A DNA stretch of 64,000 nt from Calonectria ilicicola (taxonomy: Eukaryota; Ascomycota; Sordariomycetes; Hypocreales; Nectriaceae), in NCBI GenBank assembly GCA_020809705.1, contig CP085835.1:4092001-4156000 (forward strand), written 5' to 3'. Both the position numbers and the translations under genes were made by a program. Positions 1 to 10,996 of the stretch are shown one piece after another. Each line of letters begins with the position of its first letter. Within the stretch, counting starts at the first letter, position 1. The notes under the pieces are model-generated. The model was not told the DNA's origin. It saw only the letters and a list, made by a program, of their open reading frames with translations, and searched no databases.

Positions 1-299
1 GCTAGTAGCAGCAGCTATAATTGACCTAGTCAGATCCCTTCCATAGTGAGAAATCAAGAGCTCCAATGTAACCTATGGCGCATATTGTAGTGTTAGATTG
101 TAAATTTGAAAGTCATGGAATTGTGGATCAGGTTTATCCAAGGAAGAATGTGGCGATCGATTAAAGTAACATTGTATCATTTGACACAAGATTCATACTC
201 ATCAGAGCCTGTAGCATGCCAAATATATTCATAATTGGCAATGAAAAAATCAATTAAATCGCTCAATGTTTCTAGCAACGAACAATCCTGGGTAAGCCC

Positions 300-620
300 T
301 TCCATCCACTGTCTACTTTCGCCAGTACATGCTTAGTCAACGGCCAGCCCTCGGGGATATCAACATGTCAATGGCAGAATCTTGAGTGTTATTGAATGGG
401 GCGATGATTCTGCCGCCAATGTCATTGAAGATCTGAAATATGAAGTTTAAAAGTTGCCCAGAAAAGTCAGTGAGCGTGTTCTTGAGAGTAGGCAAGTCCA
501 AGCTAGCTGGGAGTCACCAGTTAAGTAACTCTCGCCTGCTTGCTTAACCAGTCCATGATCGAATTCTACGTATGCGACCGTTTTACTTCCGAAACCATCA
601 CAGCCATGCAACCGAAATCT
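300..620. repeat. Diverged duplicate block, copy A
   Basis: This stretch matches 1790-2060 in the same orientation, with shared words such as GAATGGGGCGATGA, TTGAAGATCTGAAAT and AGCTGGGA in the same order and spacing. Read on the minus strand, both copies give related short peptides, so the block is probably the remains of a duplicated minus-strand gene. I do not recognise the family. Bases 1-299 hold nothing I can support. Confidence 0.5.
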
Positions 621-951
621 ACAATTGGGAAGGATTAAGTTCATGATTTTAACCCTAAGACTGAGACATAATACTTGCAATCAGCCCTATAGGGTAGGAA
701 GAGACTAGGAAGCTAAGCGAGATGAGCGAAGTCGGAGGTTAAAAGGAGAGAGGGAGTAGGAAAGGGATCTTATTCCTCAAGTATACAAATAATTATCATT
801 GACACCCAACTGCAGTCGCCCTTTGGGTTAGTCCATACACCAGGCATAGTTGAGGGTCTGCTTATTGATCTACTTTTTGATACCTTCTCCATCGGGGGCA
901 CATCTTCTGAGGACGCAGATCCAGTCAATCGGTAGTTTCCCTTCTAGAAAT

Positions 952-1718
952 ATGAGCCCAAGCGAAATCAGAACGCCCAAGGGCCAGGAAATAGAGTTAG
1001 TTAATGATTGGCCGCTTGGAAATTTGTCTAACCGGTTTTCAGCCTCAGCGGCGGATTTATTGAGGTGATCGTAGGATCGGGGAATCCTACCACGTTCAGT
1101 GTCCATGAAAATTTGATATGTGCAGCGTCAGATTTTTTTAAGATGTCCATGCGCGGAACCTGGAAAGAAGCAAAATCTCGGCCTGTGAGGCTCAAATGCA
1201 CTGAACCCGACGTTTTCCAGGTTTATTTAAATTGGTTGTACTATCACACACTTCCAACACGAATCGATGAGCCCGGGCTCGAGGGTAATGAGGAGTATCT
1301 GCAGCTGGCCAAAGCTTACGTACTAGGGGACATTATATTGGATGGAGACTTTCAAGACGCTACTCTCGATGCAATTACAGCAAAAACTAACACTGCTGCG
1401 AGCGATGGCTAGCGCTGGCACCCAGTTGGGCCCGTTATACGATTAATTTATGAAAATACGATGGAATCATCCAATGGAAGGCGTCTACTTGTGGATATTT
1501 ACACAGAGAAAGGACGCAGTAACTGGATAACTGAATGGGCAACCGAGGAGGATCTCCCAGCCAAGTTTCTACTCGATCTTGCCATCGGGCTGTTTGATAA
1601 GAGAAGCTTTCCAGACCGCTCGGGTTCGACGACATGTGATCCTTGTGAATACCATCAGCACCCACCGGGTGGAAATCTCTGCTACTTGAGCCGTCGTAGT
1701 GAGGTAGTAAAACAGTAA
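952..1718 (+). pseudogene. BTB/POZ-domain protein, broken
   Basis: The frame from about 1032 reads FIEVIVGSG, then TTFSVHENLICAASDFF, the usual start of a BTB/POZ fold used for protein-protein contacts and often cullin-3 adaptors. The C-terminal half continues in the same frame from 1413 (VIRLIYENT, then RRLLVDIYTEKGR and FLLDLAIGLF), the pattern of small fungal BTB proteins. A TAG at 1410-1412 interrupts this frame, and I see no splice pair removing it. A possible N-terminus starting with the ATG at 952 lies in another frame, so a frameshift near 1058 is also needed. Either the gene is dead or the sequence has errors here. The domain call rests on pattern recognition only. Confidence 0.6.
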
Positions 1719-1789
1719 AGCAAATGTATGTAATTTTGCAGACTAGTAAAGGCAAACGGGAAGAGTATTTTTCAATGCTCCATGAGTGG

Positions 1790-2060
1790 CGGTGCTGCAT
1801 CTACTGTGTGCTCTCGCCAGCAAATGTTTGGTCAATGTTCAAATCCTCGGCGATATCAACCATGTCAATGACAATATCCCAAGTATTAATGAATGGGGCG
1901 ATGACTGCAGCCGCTAGTGTCATGGACTGGACGTTATTGAAGATCTGAAATCGTAAAGCCTGAAAGTTGCTCAGAAAACCGGCGGGTGTGTTGCAAGCCA
2001 GCTGGGAACCATTTGTTCACGAAACACTTGACCTGCTTGGTTAACTAGTCCATTTCTGTC
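1790..2060. repeat. Diverged duplicate block, copy B
   Basis: Second copy of the block at 300-620. On the minus strand it reads a hydrophobic stretch, LAAAVIAPFINTWDIVIDM, followed by IAEDLNIDQTFAGE and a stop near 1801. Copy A retains APFNNTQDSAIDM at the same place. The function is not recognised. Confidence 0.5.
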
Positions 2061-2510
2061 TGGTCGTGGATAAATATTGACTTATCGTTGATGTTTGGGA
2101 TTTAACACGCCGTTGGATGTGAATGCAGATGAAACAGTGTGCTCTTGCCGAAATTCCAGTTGGTTGTGAATACGTCCGAAATCGTCCCGTCGTCGGCTGA
2201 AGAATGCTTACTGATATGCATGCTAATCGCTAGTGTGTGTGATTAAATGGGAGACGCAGCTCCTATGAACGTCGGAGCTATTGAAGCGCTACCAACACAC
2301 TAATTGGTTGACCTTTTGCCAGGGTTTCACCATAGACCACGACAAGGAGCTGTGCGTTGCGCTGGAGCACGGCCAAATGGCTGCGTGTTCTCATATTATA
2401 TGGTGCGATTTGAATATCAGGTCTTAGTAGAAACCTTCATCACTACATGATCTATCTACCCTAGAAATGGGTTTTCGAGTTGTGCTAGGACCGGAGGCAG
2501 ATGAAGGATA
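2061..2510. other. No gene seen
   Basis: I see no convincing reading frame, RNA gene or repeat in this interval. It separates the duplicated block from a broken minus-strand gene. Confidence 0.5.
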
Positions 2511-3155
2511 TCATCTTCGCAACTCAGTCATACCCTCAGCCACGTTCGAGTCTTCCCCGACACGTTCGTCTTGAAGAGTCGGACTCTGGACTGGGCAGAT
2601 TACCCGCCCTTTGAGAACCTCATCCTTTATCTCATTGTTATTGATCGGGATGTTAAAATCCTGGTTAACAGCTGAAAATGCACCTGATCCAGTAGCATGT
2701 GCCCTGATCTCAATTGTTTGGTCAAAATTGAGCCGCGACTGGAGCTCGGCAAAAATAGTCCCAGAATGGATTATCTAGGTGGAAACAGGGATTTCGAACT
2801 TTCCGGCGGGATGCAAAGCTTGGTCAAACTTGATGTTGACAGTTCTCTGGTCGCTTCCGGATCCAACAATGCCGCAACTGAAGCTCAAAGCCGTATCAAC
2901 CCACATCTCATCCTCGTTCCACGTAATTTTCGTCACTTTCATGTCAACAGCGGGATTGCAAATGACGTTTTTTCCCTCCCAGTGGCCGGCGCTGATTTCT
3001 TTGTTGAGAGACCTCGTCTGAGCAGCGGGGTCTATGACATGAACGTGAAAGTCCTGTGCTGCACTATCCCAGCAGCATTGGCCACCCCGAAAATTAGGGC
3101 TAGGAAGCTCAATCTTGAATAATTTGACAGCTGAACACAAAGCTGCGAGCCTCAT
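2511..3155 (-). pseudogene. Hypothetical protein interrupted by one stop
   Basis: From ATG at 3155 a frame of 126 codons runs to TAG at 2775-2777. The same frame then stays open to TGA at 2511-2513, giving about 88 more residues of protein-like sequence. The upstream part contains CCWDSAAQDFHVHVIDPA and GHWEGKNVICNPAVDMKVT, and the part after the stop contains FAELQSRLNFDQTIEIRAHA. The flow across the stop looks continuous, so one nonsense change or a very small unrecognised intron is the simplest reading. I do not recognise the family. Confidence 0.4.
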
Positions 3156-3186
3156 AGCAACCTATCTGCTCACCCACCACCAAAGC

Positions 3187-3240
3187 CTCCGGCAGCCCTC
3201 CGGGGGCCCTCCGGGGGCCCTCCCAGGGGGGCCTCGCTGC
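3187..3240. repeat. GC-rich low-complexity tract
   Basis: A short tandem of CCCTCCGGGGG-type units in otherwise AT-leaning DNA. It may be the edge of an inserted element, but no partner boundary was found. Confidence 0.5.
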
Positions 3241-3693
3241 GCTCGAAGATGCCTTGCCTTCTATTAACCTCTTTGCACCTCTCCTTTCTCTCTTACTTTT
3301 TTTAGGATTTTATAGGGGGACTGGATAATATGATGTCTTCAAAATTACAAAATATGAATCGTTAGGAATATGATTACATCCGACTGTTAGTGTTACAATA
3401 AAAACAGTAAGTGTTGAGCACTTAGTAGTATAAGTTCAGGTGCTGACAGCATAAGCAATCTACGCAATCAGCTTTGCCTACCATATTTAGTTCACAAAGA
3501 TCAACACACTCTATCCCATATCAGGTAGGCCAGTCAGTGTGCACATCAAGTAGAACATTTACTTTCGAAGATGATGGACAGACAAATACCCTACCACCCG
3601 AAATTGACAGAGTATGGGATCTGTTTAAAAATATATAAGCTGGATATAACTAGGGATTAACATTCTGAAGCTATGACTTTATCAACAGTGTAT
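3241..3693. other. 3' flank of the terpene synthase gene
   Basis: A pyrimidine-rich stretch (about 3270-3303) is followed by AT-rich DNA without reading frames. It probably holds the 3' untranslated region and terminator of the adjacent minus-strand synthase gene, but no specific signal can be claimed. Confidence 0.4.
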
Positions 3694-5023
3694 CTATTTG
3701 AGAATACCGTCGAGCTCGGGGAAAGCTGCCACTGCCCGCTGATTAAAAGTCTTCAAATAGGACATCCAAACTCCTCTGCATTCTTCACACAATTCAACTC
3801 CACCAAATGAAAGCTTCTTATCAGCGCCGTAGTACTGACGGAAGGAGCACTGATTGCAACGCCCCTTGTCACTGTTTTCCAACATATCCGCAAGCTCAGA
3901 GTACATCAGCTCGTTGGATCGACTCATAGCCTTCTGGTAGGAATCCGATGCCATGGTTTCAGCATCGTCTCGGTCTAAGCGATTCCACAACTTAAAGTTG
4001 CGGCGGGTTTGGTTGACAACACCCTCTGTTTCAGTCTGTCCAATGGTCAGACCCTCCTCAACGAAGCGATATCGACGCATCATCATGTGAATGGGTCCTC
4101 CAAAGAAGCGGGTAAAGTTGATCACACTTTGAAGTTGGGGTTTCATCGCCCAAGCAACATCCAGGGCCCAAAGCACTTCTCGGGATTGGTGGAATGCCTG
4201 AATGCGAACCTCCGGCGGCATATAAGCAAAAGTGCTGTTAGTTTCTCCCTCAGAACGATGCTTGAAAAAGGCAACCGAATCATAAAGTGTGTCGCCCATC
4301 TCGGTCAATATTTCAAACTGCTCTTCAGAGAACCAAGTATAATCAAGGTCATTGCATGCCAGTGCAGAAGCGATAGTAAATCGAGCAAGGGCATCGCCAT
4401 CGCGCATTCGAAACCATTGACGTGGCGATTTGGAAAGGGCATTGACATAGCGATGGAAAAGCTCTCCGTTGCGACGGTCACTTGATTTCTCGGCAGTGAT
4501 GAGGAGGAATGTTCGGTATTCCTTGGCCATTGCCTCGCTATTTTCACATCAGCATAATATTTCGAACTCAGTATTTAGTGAGAACATACTGGCCACATGT
4601 TCCCTTGAAAAGCTCATCGAGAGTTTGTTGCAGATCATAACCCAAGATATCATCACCAGCTGCCACATCAACAAGATTGCCACGAAACTCGGCAATGATA
4701 CCCATCACAATGATGCGCATAAAGGCAACATATCGAGGCCAGTTGGTGGACTGGGGAATCACACATCGTGTATATTCCCAAGCACACGCAAAGACCTCCT
4801 CTTTTGTTTCTTGAGGCAAGTCGACACCCTGTAGATCGTTTGCGATGTCGGGTGGATAGTACCACTGGTTCTTGGTGGGAGGAATAGTCGAAGCGTCCAT
4901 TGTTGTGGGGGTAATGGTAGAATCGTGCAATTTTGTAGGATTAATGGTAGAATCATGCAAGATTGCGGGAGCAATATCGTCCAAGGTTGCGGGAGCAATA
5001 TCGTCCAAGGTTGCGGGAGCCAT
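3694..5023 (-). CDS. aba3: Alpha-ionylideneethane synthase (ABA3 family)
   Basis: Two exons, complement(join(3694..4537,4590..5023)), 425 residues. The 52-bp intron has GTATGT and ATAG ends and restores the frame as GHEAMAKEYRTF. ABA3 of Botrytis converts farnesyl diphosphate to alpha-ionylideneethane, the first step of fungal abscisic acid synthesis, and is unrelated to classical terpene synthases. Family hallmarks seen here are WYYPPDIANDL near residue 64, FACAWEYTRCVIP, WPRYVAFMRIIVMGIIAEFRG, a long FTIASALACNDLD block, FGGPIHMMMRRYRFVEE, and a C-terminal CX2C...CX2C pair that may bind zinc. ATG 5023 is chosen because the frame upstream has no other Met. The first 60 residues are a degenerate repeat (see 4905-5023). 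The gene faces the P450 at 5702 across a shared promoter. Family assignment comes from memory of ABA3, not a search. Confidence 0.88.
4905..5023 (-). repeat. Coding minisatellite in the synthase N-terminus
   Basis: Degenerate 24-30 bp tandem units, with two identical 24-mers at about 4963-5010. They translate as APATLDDI repeated, then APAILHD, NPTKLHD and related units. The repeat precedes the conserved domain, so length variation there would not touch the catalytic part. Confidence 0.7.
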
Positions 5024-5701
5024 GGTAGAAAGTTGCAAGTTTGTCGGGTCTTTGTCAAGTAGAAAGAGAGGTGTTAAAGTCTTTGGTTGTGTGATGACAA
5101 TGCAGAAAATAAGCGTTGGACTGCACCCTTCTTATGTATTCCAATTCAACTCAATCTCATTCATGAAACACATACCGTATAGGCCCAACATATTTCGCGT
5201 TTGTCAAAGCATCTGGATTGATCTGCCACTGCCACACCGGCAATGTGCTCACATCAATTTACTCGGAAGGATTTCTTCTTCCTGCGTAATCCAAATCTGA
5301 TTACGGTAGATGTCGGGGCAATAGCCTGGGAGTACTGAATGGCCATCGGATGTATGTGTGGCCACCGAGTGTAACTCCGACAATCGGATGCATTGTGCTA
5401 AACCTTAAGTTGCCAGCACAACCCATGCCCGACCGGCGATGGTTTTCGGATGGTCCGAGATGGTGAACTTTATCTACGATACGATAAAGCTGCACAGATA
5501 CCAAATCTCTCCGACTACTAGCAATTATGGGGGAATTAAAATCCGCATTATAAACATATACATATGGTTTACGGTCGCATTAGTCGTAAAATTGCACTTT
5601 AGTAGCGGTGCTTGGCTCAACGGAGTCATTATCAACTAGATTGTCCTTTATTACAATCATTCATCAGCTCCTGACCTCTGTCTAGCCCCAAGTCCTGCAA
5701 C
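5024..5701. promoter_or_regulatory. Divergent promoter between synthase and P450
   Basis: This 678-bp region serves both the minus-strand synthase and the plus-strand P450. The half-site TCCGA/TCGGA occurs seven times: 5263-5267, 5346-5350, 5376-5380, 5384-5388, 5446-5450, 5454-5458 and 5510-5514. Four of these form two perfect 13-bp inverted repeats, TCCGA-N3-TCGGA at 5376-5388 and TCGGA-N3-TCCGA at 5446-5458. CGG-type inverted triplets are the usual targets of Zn2Cys6 regulators. The binding role is inferred. Confidence 0.55.
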
Positions 5702-7448
5702 ATGATTCTTCTCGACTTTTTTGACAGTCAGATTGTCTGGTTTGTCTTGGGCATTGTGTTCCTCGTGTACGCTTTCGATACATTGAGGCAGTGGTACCGA
5801 CTTTCTCACATCCCGTCCGTATCACTTCTTGCCGGATTCTCGTACCTCTGGATCGCCAAGGTCACATATAGTGGGAAACAATACTGGGTTCACCGTGATT
5901 TAAACAATAAATATGGGCCCCTTGTTAGAATTGGTCCCAACGAGGTTTTGACAGATGACCCCGAGATCGTTAAGAGGGTGTCGGGTACCAAAAGCCTCTA
6001 CGCCAAGAGTTCATGGTACAAGACAGGACGGTTCAACCCTTATCATGATAACCTATTCACTATTCTAGAGCCAGATGTTCATAAGAAGGCCAAAGCAAAG
6101 TCCTCGGCAGCTTATAGTGGGAGGGAAACTCCAGGAATTGAACTTGGTATCAACGAGCAGGTTGTCAACATTATGAACATCTTGCACGACAGGTACGCAC
6201 GTCCGGTCGATGGCAAAGATCAAGCCTTGGTCAATTTGAGTTCAATTTCCTGCTATTTCACCATGGATGTCATCACTCGCCTGGCATTCGGAAAAGAGGT
6301 CGGGTGCCTTGAGACAGATACGGATCAGTACAACTTCCTAGGTCTTGTTCAACGACTCTGGCCTCAAATGTCGACTTGCGCAGATGTTCCGTGGATAAGG
6401 AAGATTCTGTTCTCACCCATTTTCCTATCTCTGGTAGGGCCAAAGAAGACTGATAAAACCGGATTTGGTGCATTGATGGGGTAAGTAATAGACAACTGCT
6501 GGAGATTAAAGACTGTACAAATACTAAGCTTTGTAGAGTCGCAAGCAAGTATGTGAACGAGAGGTTTGATTCCATGGAAGATAAAGAAGGGGATATGCTG
6601 GTAGGTTTAGTACAAAACCAACTGGTGCCTAGAAGGCTAATGGCGATCTAGGGATCGTTGATGAGACACGGTTTCGAACGGCAGGAGTGCGAAGCAGAAG
6701 CGCTCCTAATGCTCTTAGCTGGAACTGAGAGCACGGCCTGCGCAATACGCGCAGTCTTGGTTCATCTTCTATCATCACCCATGGTATATGCGAAACTCAA
6801 AGAAGAGATACAGCTTGCTGTCAAAGAAAACAGAATTTCTTTCCCAATCTCGCTAGATGAAGCCAAACGGCTTCCCTACCTTCAGGTTAGGCTCATCTGC
6901 TCCGTTTCCCTTTACCCATTACTTATAATCTAAAAAGGCTGTAATTTTCGAGGGCATTCGCATGCGCCCACCACTTCTTGGTCTTTTGCCAAAAATTGTG
7001 CCCGCCCCGGGTGATACATTGTATGACAAGTTTTTACCTGCTGGTACGGCGGTCTGCGTCAACACCTCTTCACTTCTACGGTCCCCTGCCCTATTCGGAC
7101 AAGATGTCGACCTTTTTAAGCCCGAGCGATTCATGGTTCTTGACGAACAACGTCGAAGTGAAATGGAACGTTGTGTGGAGTTGGCGTTTGGCTATGGACA
7201 ATGGGCCTGTGCTGGAAAGAGCATTGCCATGATGGAGATTAACAAGATTGTATTCGAGGTAAGATGATTGATTTATTAACTCTGGGGATGAAATGAGTGT
7301 AACTGACAGAGCCTTCCAGTTTATGCGCGCGTTTGAAATACAATTAGCCCATCCATTGAAACCCCGTCCCGTCCATAGTTACGGTGTCTTTTTAGAACCA
7401 GGTATATTCATTCAGCTTCAAGAGAAGCCAGATACCATCGTGGCATAA
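5702..7448 (+). CDS. Cytochrome P450, ABA-cluster type (aba1/aba2-like)
   Basis: Five exons, join(5702..6480,6537..6600,6652..6885,6938..7258,7320..7448), 508 residues, all introns GT-AG and frame-consistent. Membrane anchor at residues 10-27. The I-helix reads LLAGTEST, the K-helix ExxR is EGIR in FEGIRMRPP, and the haem loop is FGYGQWACAG with the ligand Cys. The N-terminal WVHRDLNNKYGPLVRIGPNEV and FGALMGVA blocks resemble the P450s that act on alpha-ionylideneethane in the Botrytis cluster. The likely role is oxidation of the ionylidene skeleton at the ER. Whether it corresponds to ABA1 or ABA2 cannot be settled by eye. Divergent from the synthase, so probably co-expressed. Confidence 0.85.
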
Positions 7449-8081
7449 TATGTCTTTTGAAATAGGATGAAATTTCCATAAAAAGATGTCATCCGTCAGC
7501 GAATGTTTAATTCTGCTCTACAGGCCAAAACCAATGGAGAAGCCCCATTAGATGCACAACTTTTTGGTTGTTTTCTTTGTACTGTGTTTGAATTAGAACA
7601 ACTATATTAAAAAAAGATTGATTCCTTCTATAATGACATTTCTTTGCTATTTAGTGAGCCTGCTGCTCAGGCTTCATCTCACACTAGTGTATTGGTTGAA
7701 TAAGAGAGATCAATTGCTCATTGTGCTTCAGACAATAGTAGGATCAGCGATGGGCTTCATTGACTTCATTGTCCTATCTGAGACTTAAGGGACCTTTCCA
7801 AAAGACCATTTCAATAGCGTCAAGCCCACTGCATTTCACGCACGTTTCAATACAGTTGAGCGATCACTGTAAGTTTCGCGTGGCCATCGCTGTTGATCCT
7901 TGGGTCAGCCCAAAATATCACATTTTTTAACTAAACGTATTTAATCAAGACGATTGTTGCAGATTAAGTTGCCTCATATCACGACAATGCGGCTACTATA
8001 CTTTAATTCGAATGGATTTGCATGTTACACCTGCGTTACATAAAACTAATACTGTTTGATTCTGTGAATCTCTAAGGCCTC
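7449..8081. other. Convergent intergenic region
   Basis: This separates the 3' ends of the P450 and the aldehyde dehydrogenase. It is AT-rich and has no credible reading frame, so it probably holds both 3' untranslated regions. Confidence 0.5.
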
Positions 8082-9731
8082 TTAGTCCTCTGGAACATTG
8101 ACGTTTATATGGATTGTCTTCGTCTGCAGATATTCCTTGATACCCTGTAGACTACTCTCTCTACCATATCCACTTTGCTTCCACCCACCCCACACGGTTT
8201 GCATTGAAGGTTGGTGAGCACTATTTATTGATATCATGCCAACATTGAGCTGAGATGCGACTCGCATGGCGCGTTGGAAATTGGAGCTAAAAATAATCCC
8301 TGATGTGCTATTAGCTATTAATTTCTTATAGTAGAGAGTAGGTTACCTGATAGACCAAATGGCGAGTCGTTGGCCATTGAAATGGCTTCATCCTCCGTCT
8401 TGAAAGTATTGATCAACACAACAGGTCCGAAGATTTCTTCCTTGTATGCACGGCTAGAGGTGGGTGGATTGATGAGTATGGTTGGCTCGACAAAGTACCC
8501 TGAATTTTGGCTGTTCATTGACCCATTCCAAACCTCAGTGCCCTCGCTTTTAGCCTCTGTTATAAATGACTGCACGCGAGAGCGTTGCTTTTCATCGGCT
8601 AGAGGGCCCAGAAATGTGGTTTCTGAATTAGGGTCTCCCATCATTCCTGTGAACAGAAGAAAAGACTGTTTCATCGCATCTATGAACTTGTCGGCTATAT
8701 CTTCGTGAACCAGAATGCGTGATGCAGCGGTACAAACTTGAGCATTGTTAACCAAGAAGGTTTGGGAGTTGTGCAAAACAGCGTTTTGTAAATGACAGTC
8801 TTTGAAAACGATGGATGCTGATTTACCACCCAACTCGAGGGTAACCAGTTTCATGTTACTTTGAGCAGCAGCAATCTGAATCTGTCGCCCAGCTTCGTGG
8901 GAACCTGTAAAGGAAATTTTGGCAATGTCCATGTGAGATGCCAGGAACCCTCCCTGATCAGGCCCACCAGATATGATGTTAATAAGACCAGGTGGAAATC
9001 CTGCCTTTTTTATGATGTTACCCAAGTAGAGTGTGCCCAAAGGAGACTTTTCGGGTGTTTTTAATATGACCGCATTTCCTGCTGCAATTGCAGGAGCAAT
9101 CTAGCCATGTAAGCTCAGTAGATGAATGTCAATCTTGGAACTTACCTTCCAAGAGGCGAATAGAAGGCTAGCATTCCAGGCTCCGATACCTGCGCAAACC
9201 CCGAGTGGCTCATAAGTGGTGACCTTGAATGATCCATCGCCGTCTGCAGCATATGCTTCTCCTGGTATTTTATCGACAAGACCGGCGTAATATCGAAAGC
9301 TGTCAATGTGTATCTTTACAACGTGCTTGCTCAAAGTTATGGGGGCTCCCATACAGGCTGACTCAAGTTGTGCAAGTTCGTCGATGCTCTCCTCCACAAG
9401 GTTTGCATATTTATGCATCAGCGCAGACCAAGTTTGCCTTGGAGTACCCCGCCATGCTTTAAATGCAACTTGAGCAGCCGCTACAGCACTGTTGACATCT
9501 TCTTTAGAAGCTACTTGCACCTGATCTGTAATGAGGCTTTCATCAAAAGGATTGCGAACTGCGAGCGTTTCCTGTGTTGACGATTGAATGTACTATATCA
9601 ATTGTAAATTTTCACGATTACAATATTGTGGAAATTGCAACACCAACCTCGTTGTTGATGAAAAGACCGACGGGAAATGATATTCCGCCTACAGAACTCA
9701 TCTTTGGAATCGAATCAATGCGATCTGCCAT
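8082..9731 (-). CDS. NAD(P)-dependent aldehyde dehydrogenase
   Basis: Four exons, complement(join(8082..8299,8347..9100,9146..9571,9648..9731)), 493 residues, the usual size for this superfamily. It oxidises an aldehyde to the acid. The catalytic Cys lies in NNAQVCTAASR, the general-base Glu in LELGGKSA, the nucleotide-binding FTGSHEAG loop is present, as are EIFGPV and the C-terminal QTVWGGWKQSGYGRE. The introns were found by restoring these blocks, for example SPFGLSGIIFSSNFQRAMRVAS across the last intron. It lies between the two P450s, so a pathway aldehyde is an attractive substrate. Ionylidene acetaldehyde is one possibility, because fungal ABA needs the C-1 carboxyl. That substrate is inference. 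No targeting signal is evident. Confidence 0.88.
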
Positions 9732-10996
9732 GTTTGTGACAATTTGGTTTCCAGAGAATGTTCAGAGTAGCGTTCGTGGCCCATGAACTATATGCAAATC
9801 AATTCCATTCCATTCTCCTATTGACGGAGGTTATTTCCATTAATCCCCCGATGATCCGGAATCGGTTACTAGTCCAAGGTTCCGAATCTAAAAACAATGA
9901 AACTCAACCGCAAGCTGGGCCTTACTCCAGATTTGAATTTATGGCTATTTCTTTTCTACGTAACGATAATTATGGTAGAGAATCAGCATCAAGAACCAAT
10001 AGAAATAAGGCGTCTTATGTTTGTTGGGTAGATAAGAAACCGGTATGACAAGCATAATCTCGAAGTGTTAGAGCTTGATAGGAATCTGACCAGTGCTGTT
10101 ACATGCAGAGAAGATGATAGGCTCATGGACGAGTCATATCGCGTGATATGAGACCATGTAAAGTCAGATTGCCGGAAAATTTGAGTTTCGGATGCAACAA
10201 GTCGGAGGGTTAACGAGTGGCTAGGAAGAGTCGGGGGATCCGCAATCGGAAGCGACGAAGAAGTGGAAGGTTTATGCCGAGCATAATCCGAGCAAGGTTG
10301 GTGTTTGAGCATCTCTCAGTGAATTGTAACATTTCTGCCATTTGATAGTTCGCCGCACTCATTTTTCGATACATGTATTCTGATTACTTTTAAAAATATG
10401 GAATATTATCTACTTTCATGCCGAGTCTGAGTAACCAATTGCTAATTTAAGTCAAAACTGTGGTCAATTCAATCTTCGATCACTTTTGGAGCCCCTTGCG
10501 TTAAAGGTATATTAAATTAAGTGGAATAGATTGAATGTATTGAGCTATTCGGTGTGTTAGAAAATGGAATGAGTAGAATTCAAATTGGAAAGAGAGATCG
10601 GTTTAATGTAATAATTCAGACGTTACGTGCTAAGCCTTTTTGGTTGATAAATGAGTAATACTTGTTCGATAGGGTAAATGAGATTTCTGTCCCAGTACAA
10701 ACTTGGCGCTCGCGAGCCAAAGACAAAGTTACCCTACATTATTTGAATAATTTCTCAATCATAAATAAGTAAGATCTTAAGCGATTTGAACACGATCCAA
10801 TAGAGACAGCAGTTTGCTAAATGTAAAAAATGAGACGCACGGTGAAGATCACCGAAATCAACGACCCAAATAATGAAATCTAAAATCAGAAAACAATAAA
10901 ATATAATGATTTGTGGCAATCAAGACAGCAGGTCTATATCATGTACTATAAGCTCAAAGGGGAAATCAACTATTCATGGCAGTAATTCCTTCTCAT
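9732..10996. promoter_or_regulatory. Aldehyde dehydrogenase promoter and spacer
   Basis: No convincing gene. The half nearer the dehydrogenase has TCCGA/TCGGA at 9881-9885, 10188-10192, 10202-10206 and 10246-10250, plus two related inverted CCG/CGG pairs, TCCGGAATCGG at about 9855 and TCCGCAATCGGA at about 10239. From about 10330 to 10996 the DNA is AT-rich and featureless, containing the 3' flank of the next P450. Confidence 0.4.

Noticed and set aside
2697..3122. 141-codon plus-strand frame
   Set aside because: The opposite frame continues coherently past its stop and looks more protein-like.
4872..5300. 142-codon plus-strand frame
   Set aside because: Its repeated VAGAISSK units are the antisense reading of the synthase minisatellite.
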